Assembly: GCF_042646085.1 (NCBI RefSeq)
Contig: NZ_JBHRSZ010000009.1
Coordinates: forward strand, 248,001 to 312,000
Origin: Litoribrevibacter euphylliae
Lineage (GTDB): Bacteria > Pseudomonadota > Gammaproteobacteria > Pseudomonadales > Litoribrevibacteraceae
DNA length: 64,000 bases
Direction of reading: 5' to 3'
Shown: positions 17,443 through 27,019 of the stretch, piece after piece
Layout of the letters: each line of letters opens with the position of its first letter
Numbering within the stretch: position 1 is the first letter of the stretch
Translations under genes and position numbers: made by a program
Notes under the pieces: generated by a model
Databases searched by the model: none
Told to the model about the DNA's origin: nothing
The model's input: the letters and a program-made list of their open reading frames with translations, nothing else

Positions 17443-20079
17443 TTACTCCTGAGGAGCATCGCCTTGATCAGTGGATCCTTCTACAGAACTATCAGTTGCA
17501 GGCAAAGATTCACCATCAACAGCTTCGTCCTCAAGATCACCCTCTTGCTCTTCAGGTTCTGCAATACGCTCAACACGCACCAAACGCTCACCTTCAGACA
17601 GGTTAATCAGGCGAACACCTTGAGTATTACGACCCAATACTGAAACTTCATCGATACGAGTACGTACAAGAGTCCCTTGATCGCTGATTAACATCATCTC
17701 ATCACTGTCATGGATAAGGGTTGCACCAACCATCTCACCATTACGTTCCGTAGTCTGCATCCCAATTACGCCCTGACTGCCACGGTTGTACGTTGGGAAG
17801 TCATCAACACGCGTACGCTTACCATAACCACGCTCACTGGCGGTTAAAACATAACCTTCCTCATCAGGAATAATAAGTGAAATCACACGGGCATCTTCTG
17901 GCATCTTAATACCACGAACACCACGTGCAGTACGGCCCATAGCACGAACATCAGACTCACTGAAACGCACCACTTTACCCGTGTTCGCCGACAACATAAT
18001 GTCACGTTCACCATCAGTAATCGCCGCACCAATCAGACGATCATCATCCTGAAGTTCAACCGCGATCAGACCTGAACTACGCTGACGAGCAAATGCTGTC
18101 AAATCTACCTTTTTAACAATACCGCGTTGGGTAGCCATGAATACATAGTGCCCCTCAACATATTCACGTACAGGAAGAATCGTAGAAACCTTTTCATCTT
18201 CATCCAAAGGCAATAGGTTGACGATTGGACGCCCTTTGGCTTGTCGACTTCCAGAAGGAATTTCGAAGACGGTCAACCAGTACACCTTACCCTTATCAGT
18301 AAAGAGCATGATGGTTTCATGAGAGTTAACCACCAATAAGTGCTCGATATAGTCTTCATCCTTCATATCCGTGGCAGACTTACCTTTACCACCACGCCTC
18401 TGAGCCTGATAAGAATCCAGCGGTTGAGTTTTCGCGTAACCACCATGAGAAATGGTCACCACCATCTCTTCTTCAGGAATAAGGTCAGCGACGGTCAAAT
18501 CCTGACGAGAAGCGATAATTTCAGAGCGACGCTCATCTCCGTACTCTTCGACGATGGCTTCAAGCTCTTCGCGAATTACTTCCATCAAACGTTCGCGACT
18601 GCCAAGAATTTCCAACAACTCAGCAATCAGATCAATTTTCTCTTTGTACTCATTGATCAGTTTTTCGTGCTCTAGACCAGTCAAGCGATGTAGACGCAAT
18701 TCAAGAATTGCTTGAGCCTGCTCTGGTGAAAGATGATATTTACCATCTCTCAAACCGTATTTTTCCGGAAGTTCTTCTGGGCGACACGCATCCGATCCAG
18801 CACGCTCTAACATATCCAAAACATTGCCAGGTAACCAAGGCGTCTCAATCAAACGCTCTTTAGCCACGGCAGCTGTGTCGGATTTCTTAATGGTTTCGAT
18901 GACCGGATCAATGTTCGCAAGCGCTACAGCCAAGCCCTCTAAGACATGACCACGCTCACGCGCTTTACGTAGCTCATAGATAGTTCGACGAGTGACTACT
19001 TCACGCCTATGCTGAATAAAGGCTTCAAGCAACTCTTTAAGATTTAGTGTTTTTGGCTGACCATCTACCAGTGCAACGGTATTGATACCAAACACATTTT
19101 CAAGCGGTGTCTGAGAGAATAAGTTATTTACAACAACATCCGCATTCTCACCACGCTTAAGATCAACCGCAATACGAAGACCGTCTTTATCTGATTCATC
19201 ACGAAGTTCAGAAATACCTTCAATCTTCTTATCTTTTACAAGCTCGGCGATTTTTTCAATCAAGCGAGCTTTGTTAACCATGTAAGGGATTTCGGTGAAA
19301 ACAATGGTCTCACGACCTGTTTTAGAATCTTCTTCAACATGATGACGCGCGCGCATATAAATGCGGCCACGGCCAGTGCGGTATGCCTGAATAATCCCTG
19401 CACGGCCATTAATATAAGCACCCGTAGGAAAATCAGGACCAGGGATGTATTCCATTAAGGCATCTACATCAAGCTCTGGATTTTCAATTAACGCCAAACA
19501 ACCACTAATTACTTCTGTTAGGTTGTGCGGAGGAATGTTCGTTGCCATACCAACCGCGATACCTGAAGAGCCGTTAACCAACAAGTTTGGTATGCGAGTT
19601 GGCATCACCTCTGGAATTTGTTCTGTACCATCATAGTTTGGTACATAATCGACAGTCTCTTTCTCAAGATCTGCCTGAATTGCATGTGCAATCTTATTCA
19701 TTCGAACTTCGGTATAACGCATCGCAGCAGCTGCGTCGCCATCAATCGAACCGAAGTTTCCTTGCCCATCGACAAGCATGTAGCGCATTGAGAAAGGCTG
19801 CGCCATCCGCACAATAGTGTCGTATACAGCAGAATCACCATGCGGGTGATATTTACCGATCACATCACCTACAACACGTGCAGATTTTTTATAAGGTTTA
19901 TTCCAATCGTTACCAAGCACATTCATCGCGAATAGCACTCGACGATGCACTGGCTTCAAACCATCTCGTACGTCGGGCAAAGCTCGACCAACGATAACAC
20001 TCATTGCATAGTCTAAATACGACTGCTGCAACTCTTCCTCAATATTGATATTGCTTACTTGTTTGGCAAATTCAACCAT
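17443..20079 (-). CDS. gyrA: DNA gyrase subunit A
   Basis: 878 aa from the ATG at 20079. The frame opens at a GTG eight codons earlier, but homologues begin two or three residues before the FAKxxxxINIEEEL block, which fits the inner ATG. The breakage-reunion domain has the catalytic Tyr in AAAMRYTEVRM. The quinolone pocket reads HPHGDSAVYDT, with the sensitive Ser and Asp at the E. coli 83 and 87 positions. The GyrA box QRRGGKG starts the C-terminal DNA-wrapping domain, and the protein ends in a long acidic tail. With GyrB it introduces negative supercoils. Confidence 0.98.
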   Translation of the reverse strand: MVEFAKQVSNINIEEELQQSYLDYAMSVIVGRALPDVRDGLKPVHRRVLFAMNVLGNDWNKPYKKSARVVGDVIGKYHPHGDSAVYDTIVRMAQPFSMRYMLVDGQGNFGSIDGDAAAAMRYTEVRMNKIAHAIQADLEKETVDYVPNYDGTEQIPEVMPTRIPNLLVNGSSGIAVGMATNIPPHNLTEVISGCLALIENPELDVDALMEYIPGPDFPTGAYINGRAGIIQAYRTGRGRIYMRARHHVEEDSKTGRETIVFTEIPYMVNKARLIEKIAELVKDKKIEGISELRDESDKDGLRIAVDLKRGENADVVVNNLFSQTPLENVFGINTVALVDGQPKTLNLKELLEAFIQHRREVVTRRTIYELRKARERGHVLEGLAVALANIDPVIETIKKSDTAAVAKERLIETPWLPGNVLDMLERAGSDACRPEELPEKYGLRDGKYHLSPEQAQAILELRLHRLTGLEHEKLINEYKEKIDLIAELLEILGSRERLMEVIREELEAIVEEYGDERRSEIIASRQDLTVADLIPEEEMVVTISHGGYAKTQPLDSYQAQRRGGKGKSATDMKDEDYIEHLLVVNSHETIMLFTDKGKVYWLTVFEIPSGSRQAKGRPIVNLLPLDEDEKVSTILPVREYVEGHYVFMATQRGIVKKVDLTAFARQRSSGLIAVELQDDDRLIGAAITDGERDIMLSANTGKVVRFSESDVRAMGRTARGVRGIKMPEDARVISLIIPDEEGYVLTASERGYGKRTRVDDFPTYNRGSQGVIGMQTTERNGEMVGATLIHDSDEMMLISDQGTLVRTRIDEVSVLGRNTQGVRLINLSEGERLVRVERIAEPEEQEGDLEDEAVDGESLPATDSSVEGSTDQGDAPQE

Positions 20080-20416
20080 ATAACCTAATTCCCTTGTCGT
20101 CACACAGTATGCGCACTTTATGTGTCAGCGACTAAAATCATGTTGAATTCAGAACCACTATTCATTCTTTTAAATATCGGGCTCTGAAAACTCAATAACA
20201 ACAGCTAGGACATGCGCAATCCGCAACGCCTGATCAGAAGTTTCCATAAAATGGGAAGTTAACTGTCTGAAAATAAGATCGAAATCATACACCAAGCAAG
20301 CTGTTTTTTATAGAAAAACATCACTTAATGGTAGACAATATCGCAGCGATTCTTTTTGAATAAAGAAAGAACAAAGTCAGTAGCCAAAAGACTTACGAGT
20401 CAAGGAATCAAATATC
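20080..20416. other. Divergent promoter region of gyrA and mtaD
   Basis: 337 bp between divergent genes, AT-rich, with no gene I can support. It must hold the gyrA promoter (minus) and the mtaD promoter (plus). A weak minus-strand candidate is TTGCTT with TTATTT 17 bp further on, within 20260-20300. AAGGA ahead of the mtaD ATG is the only clear translation signal. No supercoiling-sensitive element can be proven by eye. Confidence 0.4.
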
Positions 20417-21742
20417 ATGACAAGCACACTACAAGCGCTTGAAGCACAATGGATAATTCAATATACCGCCCCATATGCTCTTGAAAACCACAGCCTCATC
20501 ATAGCAGGCGAGACAATTCATGATATTCTTCCCACCGAATCTGCTCGAGAGAAATATCCAGACATAGAACGAATCACACTCGATCAACACGCACTAATTC
20601 CTGGCTTCATTAACACCCATAATCACGCAGCCATGACCTTATTCAGAGGCATGGCCGATGACCTTCCTTTAATGACATGGCTAAATGAGCACATTTGGCC
20701 AGCCGAAGGCCAATGGGTAAGTCACGCTTTTGTTAAAGACGGAACCGAACTAGCTATTGCCGAGATGCTGCTATCCGGCACCACCACCTTCAGTGATATG
20801 TATTTTTTCCCTGAAGCCGCTGCGGAAGTGATTGAAACATCCGGTATCAAGGCGCAACTTTGTACACCAATCCTGGAATTCCCAACCAACTGGGGAAGTG
20901 GTCCGGAAGAATACATAGAAAAGACCCGAAAGCTACTCGCTCAATACTCAGAGCATCCAAGAATCACTATTGCAGCAGGCCCACACGCCCCTTATACCGT
21001 GTCAGACAACACGTTTAAAGAGTGCATCAAGCTACAACAAGAAACAGGCTGCGCGATCCAAGTTCATCTTCATGAAACACAGTTTGAAGTTGATGAAGCA
21101 GAAAAAGAACACAACTCACGGCCTGTTGCACGCCTAAACCAGCTTGGAGCACTAAACCATAACACTCAATGCGTCCATATGACCGCTCTGAATGACGACG
21201 ACATTAAGATGGTTGCTGAAAGCGGAGCTCACATTGTTCACTGCCCTGAGTCCAACCTTAAACTGGCCAGCGGCTTTGCCCCCATCAACAAAGCTCAAGC
21301 AAAGAACATCAACATCTCATTAGGCACAGACGGCGCAGCCAGTAACAACGACCTAGACATGCTCAGTGAACTAAGAACTGCAGCCATGCTTGCGAAAGCC
21401 GTCGATTCAGACGCCACTGCATTAAGCGCAATTGAAGCCTTGAAAGCCGCAACCATTAACGGCGCCAAAGCACTCAATATTGATTCTAGAACCGGCAGTT
21501 TAGAACAAGGTAAACTCGCAGACATCATCGCCATTGATTTGTCTCACTTACACTGCCAGCCCGTTTATGATCCAATTTCACAAATTGTATACACCGCCCG
21601 AAGCGATCAAATCACTAACGTGTGGTCTGAAGGCAATTTATTAGTCCGAGATCGCCAACTGACTCGAATGGATACGCGCGAAATCCTTCAAAAAGCAAAT
21701 AATTGGAAAGAACAAATACAGGCGTCTCGATCAGCATCCTGA
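20417..21742 (+). CDS. mtaD: 5-methylthioadenosine / S-adenosylhomocysteine deaminase
   Basis: 441 aa amidohydrolase of the TRZ/ATZ group. Metal and catalytic motifs appear in order: NTHNHAAM, AGPHAPYTVSD, VHLHETQFEVDEAE, HCPESNLKLASG and GTDGAASNNDLDM. These match the MtaD group, which deaminates methylthioadenosine and S-adenosylhomocysteine to inosine forms. It precedes ubiG, whose reaction releases S-adenosylhomocysteine, as in pseudomonads, where the same order is seen. An AAGGA site lies 9 nt before the ATG. Substrate choice within the amidohydrolases is inferred from motif and neighbours. Confidence 0.9.
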   Translation: MTSTLQALEAQWIIQYTAPYALENHSLIIAGETIHDILPTESAREKYPDIERITLDQHALIPGFINTHNHAAMTLFRGMADDLPLMTWLNEHIWPAEGQWVSHAFVKDGTELAIAEMLLSGTTTFSDMYFFPEAAAEVIETSGIKAQLCTPILEFPTNWGSGPEEYIEKTRKLLAQYSEHPRITIAAGPHAPYTVSDNTFKECIKLQQETGCAIQVHLHETQFEVDEAEKEHNSRPVARLNQLGALNHNTQCVHMTALNDDDIKMVAESGAHIVHCPESNLKLASGFAPINKAQAKNINISLGTDGAASNNDLDMLSELRTAAMLAKAVDSDATALSAIEALKAATINGAKALNIDSRTGSLEQGKLADIIAIDLSHLHCQPVYDPISQIVYTARSDQITNVWSEGNLLVRDRQLTRMDTREILQKANNWKEQIQASRSAS

Positions 21743-21793
21743 TCAAATCTGCCAGCGAAGAAAACAATTTAAATACATGCCTCAGGAAGTAGA

Positions 21794-22510
21794 ATGAGCC
21801 AACAGACACCATTAAATGTAGATAGAGAAGAAATCGCAAAGTTTGAAGCCCTCGCAAGCCGTTGGTGGGATCCAAACAGCGAATTCAAACCTCTACACGA
21901 AATCAACCCACTTCGTTTGAATTTCATCGACGAAAAAGCACCTCTTAATGGTAAACGAGTGCTTGATGTTGGCTGTGGTGGCGGAATTCTAGCCGAATCC
22001 ATGGCAAGACGCGGTGCAGACGTTACCGGCATTGATATGGGCGAAGCACCGCTTTCGGTAGCTCAGCTTCATGCTCTGGAAATGGGCGTAGATAACGTAA
22101 ATTATAAGCAGGTTCCTGTTGAACAGTTAGCAGAAGAGCAACCTCAGAGTTTCGACATCGTTACCTGTATGGAGATGCTGGAGCACGTTCCAGATCCATC
22201 TTCAGTTATTCAAGCTTGCGCCAGACTTGTTAAGCCCGGCGGACACGTCTTCTTTTCGACACTAAATCGCAACCCTAAATCCTTCTTATTTGCCATCGTT
22301 GGCGCAGAATACATATTACAGATGCTGCCTAAAGGCACACATGAATTTAAGAAATTCATAAAGCCATCAGAATTAATTCGATGGACACGCCAAGCCCAAC
22401 TAAAAGCCCACGAATCAGTTGGATTAACCTACAACCCATTAACCAAAGACTACAAGCTTTCGAGCGATGTCGATGTAAACTACATGGTTCATACAACGCT
22501 GGATAATTAG
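21794..22510 (+). CDS. ubiG: Ubiquinone biosynthesis O-methyltransferase
   Basis: 238 aa, class I SAM methyltransferase with VLDVGCGGGILAES as motif I, FDIVTCMEMLEHVPDP as the following motif and the UbiG-specific FLFAIVGAEYIL membrane-binding segment. It carries out both O-methylations in ubiquinone synthesis. AGGAAG precedes the ATG. It lies 51 bp after mtaD and 10 bp before mupP in one operon. Confidence 0.97.
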   Translation: MSQQTPLNVDREEIAKFEALASRWWDPNSEFKPLHEINPLRLNFIDEKAPLNGKRVLDVGCGGGILAESMARRGADVTGIDMGEAPLSVAQLHALEMGVDNVNYKQVPVEQLAEEQPQSFDIVTCMEMLEHVPDPSSVIQACARLVKPGGHVFFSTLNRNPKSFLFAIVGAEYILQMLPKGTHEFKKFIKPSELIRWTRQAQLKAHESVGLTYNPLTKDYKLSSDVDVNYMVHTTLDN

Positions 22511-22520
22511 ACTCTTCTCG

Positions 22521-23171
22521 ATGACGTATAAAGCCATATTATTCGATCTGGACGGCACCCTACTGGACTCAGCCGTCCATTTCCATTCAATCCTTGCTCA
22601 ACTAGCAAGCGAAACCAACCTTCCAGCACCCAGTCTTGAGCACGTTCGAAGCTGGGCCTCTAATGGCGCCGCAGTTATGATTGAAAAGTGCCTGAAAGTC
22701 CCAGCAAATTCAGACAAGCATCAGATACTGTGCAATCGATTTCTAGAACTTTACGACATCGAAGTTCACAAAAGCTGTCCGCTATTTCATGAAGTAGAAA
22801 CATTGCTCAGAGAGCTATCCAACAAACAAATCCCGATTGGAATCATTACCAATAAAGGGCGACGCTTCTACCAACACATTGAACCTCAGATCAATCCTAT
22901 TGCACAGATTGCTATTGGCATCACTCGGGATGACGTATCTGAAATCAAGCCAAACCCTGAAGGACTCAACATTTGCAGCAATACACTATCAATTGCAAAC
23001 GAAGAATGCCTTTATATTGGAGATCACCAAAGAGACATTGAGGCCGCCCATAACGCCAAGATGCCGAGCGCTGTTGCAAATTGGGGCTACCTGCAACCAG
23101 GAGATAACCCCCAACAATGGAACGCCACTCACATACTCAACACACCAAGTGATCTATTAACACTACTCTAA
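22521..23171 (+). CDS. mupP: HAD phosphatase, probably N-acetylmuramic acid 6-phosphate phosphatase
   Basis: 216 aa HAD-superfamily hydrolase: DLDGTLLDS with the nucleophile Asp, ITNKG for motif II, a Lys in SEIKPNPEGL, and GDHQRDIEAA as the metal motif. It resembles phosphoglycolate phosphatase, but its place between ubiG and yciK is that of MupP in Pseudomonas, which feeds MurNAc-6-phosphate into peptidoglycan recycling. The assignment to MupP rests mostly on context. Ten bp separate it from ubiG, so translation is probably coupled. Confidence 0.8.
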   Translation: MTYKAILFDLDGTLLDSAVHFHSILAQLASETNLPAPSLEHVRSWASNGAAVMIEKCLKVPANSDKHQILCNRFLELYDIEVHKSCPLFHEVETLLRELSNKQIPIGIITNKGRRFYQHIEPQINPIAQIAIGITRDDVSEIKPNPEGLNICSNTLSIANEECLYIGDHQRDIEAAHNAKMPSAVANWGYLQPGDNPQQWNATHILNTPSDLLTLL

Positions 23172-23241
23172 GAACCCCTTAGATAGAGCCTCTAATCTTA
23201 GCTATAATGCGCCAACAATTTGATTGAGATTTAATAACCCT

Positions 23242-23982
23242 ATGTTTGACTACACCGCCCCAGAAAATTGCTTATCAGGCAAAAAGATCTTAGTTACTGG
23301 CTCAGCAGCAGGCATAGGCCGCGCAGCTGCCTTAACATACGCAAAGCACGGCGCTACCGTACTTCTTCATGGACGCAAAGAGAAAACGCTCAACCCTGTT
23401 TACGATGAAATCGTAAAGGCCGGCTATCCTGAACCCGCAATATGCCCACTTGATCTGGAATTCGCCCAACCGGAACAATACGAAGAACTGGCTGCCCTTG
23501 TTGAACAAGAATTTGGCACCATCGACGGCCTACTGAACAACGCAAGCATTCTTGGCGTGCGATCACCGATTCAGTCATATGACCCTTCCGTATGGATGAA
23601 AGTAATGCATATCAACGTTAATGGCTCTTTCATGATGACTCAAGCCATGTTGCCACTTATGCAACACGACAAACCTGCATCAATTGCCCTCACCTCATCA
23701 AGTGTAGGGCGAAAAGGCAGAGCACACTGGGGCGCCTATGCGGCATCAAAATTTGCTACCGAAGGACTTATGGAAACCCTTGCTGACGAGCTTTCAGGAA
23801 TGTCACAAGTTCGCGTTAACTCAATCAACCCTGGCGCAACCAAAACACAAATGAGAGCTTGGGCATATCCTGGTGAAAACCCAAATGACAACCCATCCCC
23901 TGAAGACATCATGAACGTATACCTCTATCTAATGAGCGACGACAGCATTGGCACCACAGGCCAACAACTGAACGCACAATAA
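23242..23982 (+). CDS. yciK: YciK family short-chain dehydrogenase
   Basis: 246 aa from the ATG at 23242. The frame opens at a TTG six codons earlier, but YciK proteins start MFDYxAPxxLL, which matches the ATG. The nucleotide motif is TGSAAGIGRA, the catalytic residues are Ser in SSSVGRKG and YAASK, and NNAS is present. YciK is an oxidoreductase of unknown substrate. It follows mupP after 70 bp, in the gene order known from Pseudomonas. The sequence after it forms an inverted repeat (23995-24020). Confidence 0.92.
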   Translation: MFDYTAPENCLSGKKILVTGSAAGIGRAAALTYAKHGATVLLHGRKEKTLNPVYDEIVKAGYPEPAICPLDLEFAQPEQYEELAALVEQEFGTIDGLLNNASILGVRSPIQSYDPSVWMKVMHINVNGSFMMTQAMLPLMQHDKPASIALTSSSVGRKGRAHWGAYAASKFATEGLMETLADELSGMSQVRVNSINPGATKTQMRAWAYPGENPNDNPSPEDIMNVYLYLMSDDSIGTTGQQLNAQ

Positions 23983-24032
23983 GAGAAACAGCTCTCAATA
24001 GCATTAATTCAAGCTATTGAAGCAGATAGAAA

Positions 24033-24094
24033 AGCCATATTCTTCTAGACTGAACCAAAGGCTTCAATAGAAGCCGTCTAAATTGAATATGGCT
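24033..24094 (+). promoter_or_regulatory. Nested hairpin in the leader of the solute-binding protein gene
   Basis: Three stems lie inside one another: AGCCATATTC (24033-24042) with GAATATGGCT (24085-24094), TAGAC (24046-24050) with GTCTA (24076-24080), and GGCTTC (24060-24065) with GAAGCC (24070-24075) around an AATA loop. The base of the structure ends 10 nt before the ATG at 24105 and there is no free Shine-Dalgarno site, so the fold should limit ribosome access. There is no U-run after the outer stem. It could be a thermo-sensitive or ligand-sensitive leader, or a mobile palindromic element. Confidence 0.55.
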
Positions 24095-24104
24095 AAACTT
24101 CTAT

Positions 24105-24857
24105 ATGACCAAGCATCTACTTCTATCATGCTTTTTAGTTTTTGCACCCTCCCTCTGTTTTGCAGAAAAGATTGAAATCACAGTCGTAGGTGCTCAATTT
24201 CCACCCTATTTCACCAATCAGCCACCGCTGTATGGCATTACCGGAGAGATTATTCAATTAGCACTTAAAGACAGCGACTTTTTACCTACATTCAAAATCA
24301 AACCTTTTGCCAGAGCCCTGTCCGAAGCCAAAGAAGGAAAAGCCGACATTATTTCAGCTCTCTATCAGACCAAAGAACGAGAAAAACACCTTATCTACAC
24401 AGACAATCTCATTACCTCCGACATCCTGCTATACCAACATTCCACCAGAAATCTAACTTATGACTCACTAGACAGCCTATCAGACCAAAGAATAGGACTA
24501 ATTCGAAGCACCTCCACTCGTTTAAGCTTATCTAACAACCCAAACATACGACTATTCTTTATCAATCACTATCTCCAAGGTTTAGAGATGTTACGACTCG
24601 ACCGTCTTGATTTTATGATCGGAGATCAACTAGTCATCGAATACCTGCTAAACAAACACGAACACAAGCTTCTCAGCCAAGAATTAAAACCAACCTATCC
24701 TGCACTTAAACAAGAACAAACCTTTATTGCCATCTCCAAAAAAAGCCCATACAACAAAGAACTCCTAAATAAATTCAATCAAGAACTCTCTGCATTAAAA
24801 ACCAGCAAACAGCTAGAACACCTTATCCAAAAACACTTAACCCATAACCAACACTAA
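24105..24857 (+). CDS. Periplasmic solute-binding protein (amino-acid type)
   Basis: 250 aa. A signal peptide (MTKHLLLSCFLVFAPSLCFA, cleaved before EKIEIT) is followed by a type II periplasmic binding fold (PF00497): QFPPYF in the first lobe, GEIIQLAL, PFARALSEAKEGKADIIS and a second lobe around RIGLIRSTSTR. No transporter genes lie beside it, so it may be an orphan receptor for a signalling protein or a stand-alone binding protein of the kind common in marine gammaproteobacteria. The next gene, 246 bp away, is a diguanylate cyclase; any link is a guess. The ligand is unknown. Confidence 0.8.
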   Translation: MTKHLLLSCFLVFAPSLCFAEKIEITVVGAQFPPYFTNQPPLYGITGEIIQLALKDSDFLPTFKIKPFARALSEAKEGKADIISALYQTKEREKHLIYTDNLITSDILLYQHSTRNLTYDSLDSLSDQRIGLIRSTSTRLSLSNNPNIRLFFINHYLQGLEMLRLDRLDFMIGDQLVIEYLLNKHEHKLLSQELKPTYPALKQEQTFIAISKKSPYNKELLNKFNQELSALKTSKQLEHLIQKHLTHNQH

Positions 24858-24893
24858 AAAGTCAAAAAGCCATCACTACAAAAACACACCACC

Positions 24894-24947
24894 TTCAGCG
24901 TCAGAACCATGACGGCAAAAATTTGCCGCCCGATTGATTCAGCGTCA
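24894..24947. repeat. Direct repeat flanking a short palindrome
   Basis: TTCAGCGTCA occurs at 24894-24903 and 24938-24947. Between the copies lies the palindrome CGGCAAA / TTTGCCG (24913-24928). The element sits between the solute-binding protein and the diguanylate cyclase gene and could be a regulator site or a weak terminator. Confidence 0.45.
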
Positions 24948-25103
24948 ACAAAACATCACAAAGCCGACACCTACAACCAAAAATGATAATAACCTATTGA
25001 TTTAATTAACATTAAATATTCTGGCACATCTTTAGCTGTTACCTCCTTAACTAAAATTCATGACCGTCGATTTAGACCAGATTGTTAAGAGCCAGAGGTA
25101 GTT

Positions 25104-26039
25104 ATGGTTACAACAGTTCAACCAAGACAACGAGTTTCCTTGAAAGATGCAAAATCTTTTTCTGCGTTTACGAACCTTGTAAAAACACAAGAGCGCCAAA
25201 AGGAAGTTCGCCAGAGACTAACAGCACAATTACAGACCACTCTGGATGTCGAGAAACTTCTAACTATCTTCTATAAAGAAGTTCAGCAGGTTGTTCAGGT
25301 AGGCGGCATCGTTTATCAAATTAGCGATCAAGACAATTTAACAGTCAGCTTAGGTCAGCAGCACACGCACCGCTGTACTTATCAGCTCTCTTCAGAAACA
25401 GAAGCAATGGGCGAAATCACCCTATCTCGCTCCAAACGCTTTATCGAAGAAGAGTTAACTATTCTGGAAGGCTTATTCAGCACACTGTACTTCCCTCTCA
25501 AGAATTCTTTAGCTTACCGCGCAGCCATTATGGCAGCCCGAAAAGACCCACTAACGAATACTTGGAACCGCGCGGCTATGGATGAAACTCTAGCGCGTGA
25601 GGTAGAACTCTCTAAGCGCCACAATCAACCTATGTCGATCCTGATGCTGGATATTGACCACTTTAAAGCAGTTAATGATCGATACGGCCACAGTGCAGGT
25701 GACATCATCCTTCAGGAAACAGCGAAGATCATTAACCACGCAAGCCGCCAAACAGATTTACTGTTCCGTTATGGCGGTGAAGAATTCTTATTAGTCCTGA
25801 ATAAAACAGATCATAACGGCGCCACCATTATTGCAGAACGCATCCGCCAAGCACTTGAAGCTCATGCCGTAAAATGTGGCGAATCTGAGATCACGGTCAC
25901 TTCAAGCATAGGTGTTGCCAGCTGCCGAAGCACAGATTCGACGGAAGACTTGGTTGGTCGAGCTGACAAAGCGCTTTACCAAGCTAAAATTGCAGGGCGA
26001 AACCAAACCCAATCTGGAGAATTAACTGGCAACAGCTAA
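25104..26039 (+). CDS. Diguanylate cyclase (GGDEF)
   Basis: 311 aa, soluble. The first 150 residues form an unnamed sensory-like region with a helix then a compact alpha/beta part, possibly GAF-related. The GGDEF domain starts near DPLTNTWNR; it has DIDHFKAVNDRYGHSAGD, the active-site loop RYGGEEF and, five residues before it, the inhibitory-site motif RQTD. All catalytic residues are kept, so it should make c-di-GMP from two GTP and be subject to product inhibition. AGAGGT precedes the ATG. It ends at a strong bidirectional terminator. Confidence 0.93.
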   Translation: MVTTVQPRQRVSLKDAKSFSAFTNLVKTQERQKEVRQRLTAQLQTTLDVEKLLTIFYKEVQQVVQVGGIVYQISDQDNLTVSLGQQHTHRCTYQLSSETEAMGEITLSRSKRFIEEELTILEGLFSTLYFPLKNSLAYRAAIMAARKDPLTNTWNRAAMDETLAREVELSKRHNQPMSILMLDIDHFKAVNDRYGHSAGDIILQETAKIINHASRQTDLLFRYGGEEFLLVLNKTDHNGATIIAERIRQALEAHAVKCGESEITVTSSIGVASCRSTDSTEDLVGRADKALYQAKIAGRNQTQSGELTGNS

Positions 26040-26060
26040 TTCACAGCAATAATCCAGAAC

Positions 26061-26094
26061 AAAAAAAAGAGTGGTCATCGCCACTCTTTTTTTG
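26061..26094. terminator. Bidirectional terminator between diguanylate cyclase and rluB
   Basis: AAAAAAAAGAGTGG and CCACTCTTTTTTT flank a short loop. The A and T runs make it work for both convergent genes. Confidence 0.93.
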
Positions 26095-26119
26095 TTTTTA
26101 TCCCAGAAAAAACGACTAA

Positions 26120-26962
26120 TTAAAACCGTTTTCTCTTTGGCGTTCGACGTTGAGCCTGTTTCTGTTGACGCTTACGCCTGCCCATTTCCAGCTTCTCTTG
26201 CTGCGTTCGACGCGTAAAGGCTATTTTTGACATCCCCAAACGAGCACGAAGTTCGTTTACTTCTTTATTTGGCATTTCTACCCAGGTGCCCACTTTACAT
26301 TCCGATGGCATAAACACAGAGCCGTAACGAACACGCTTCAGGCGATTAACCTCTACGCCTTGAGATTCCCACAAACGACGAACTTCACGGTTACGACCTT
26401 CCATCAAGCACACATAAAACCATTGGTTTCGCCCTTCACCGCCACCATGAACCACATCGGTAAATTGAGCCTTACCATCATCCAGCAACACGCCTTCTAA
26501 TAAGCGCTTCACCATTGGCTCATCCACCTCACCATGAATACGGCATAAGTACTCACGATCAATACCAGTAGACGGATGCATTAACTTGTTGGCCAGCTCG
26601 CCATCCGTCGTGAACAGCAACAAACCTGTCGTATTCACATCCAAACGACCAACACTGATCCAACGCTGCCCTTTAATCTTAGGTAATCGCTGGAACACAG
26701 TCGGACGACCTTCAGGATCATCTCGCGTACACACTTCACCTTCAGGCTTGTTATAAATCAGAACTCGACACTGACCTTCTTCCAAAGCTTTTAAATCGAC
26801 GCGACGATCATCAACAAATACCTGATCCCTGGAATCAATACGATCCCCAAGCTGGGCCACCTGGTCACCCACCTTAATACGCCCTTCAGTGATCCATCGC
26901 TCTATCTCACGGCGAGAACCAACACCAATTTGGCTCAACACCTTTTGTATTCTTTCTTTCAT
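26120..26962 (-). CDS. rluB: 23S rRNA pseudouridine(2605) synthase
   Basis: 280 aa. An S4 RNA-binding domain starts the protein (RIQKVLSQIGVGSRREIERWI). The pseudouridine synthase core follows with the catalytic Asp in GRLDVNTTGLLLFTTDG and the REYLCRIHG and GRNREVRRLW motifs of the RluB/RsuA group. A basic tail of Arg, Lys and Gln ends it. It modifies U2605 of 23S rRNA. GAGG lies 8 nt before the ATG. It is next to scpB as in most gammaproteobacteria. Confidence 0.95.
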   Translation of the reverse strand: MKERIQKVLSQIGVGSRREIERWITEGRIKVGDQVAQLGDRIDSRDQVFVDDRRVDLKALEEGQCRVLIYNKPEGEVCTRDDPEGRPTVFQRLPKIKGQRWISVGRLDVNTTGLLLFTTDGELANKLMHPSTGIDREYLCRIHGEVDEPMVKRLLEGVLLDDGKAQFTDVVHGGGEGRNQWFYVCLMEGRNREVRRLWESQGVEVNRLKRVRYGSVFMPSECKVGTWVEMPNKEVNELRARLGMSKIAFTRRTQQEKLEMGRRKRQQKQAQRRTPKRKRF

Positions 26963-27019
26963 TACTCAACCTCTAGATACCTGCTTTATCCAACGTGCAG
27001 ATATGAATTTTCTATAAAA

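Noticed and set aside
17443..20079. Quinolone-resistance change in gyrA
   Set aside because: The key positions read Ser and Asp (GDSAVYDT), the sensitive form.
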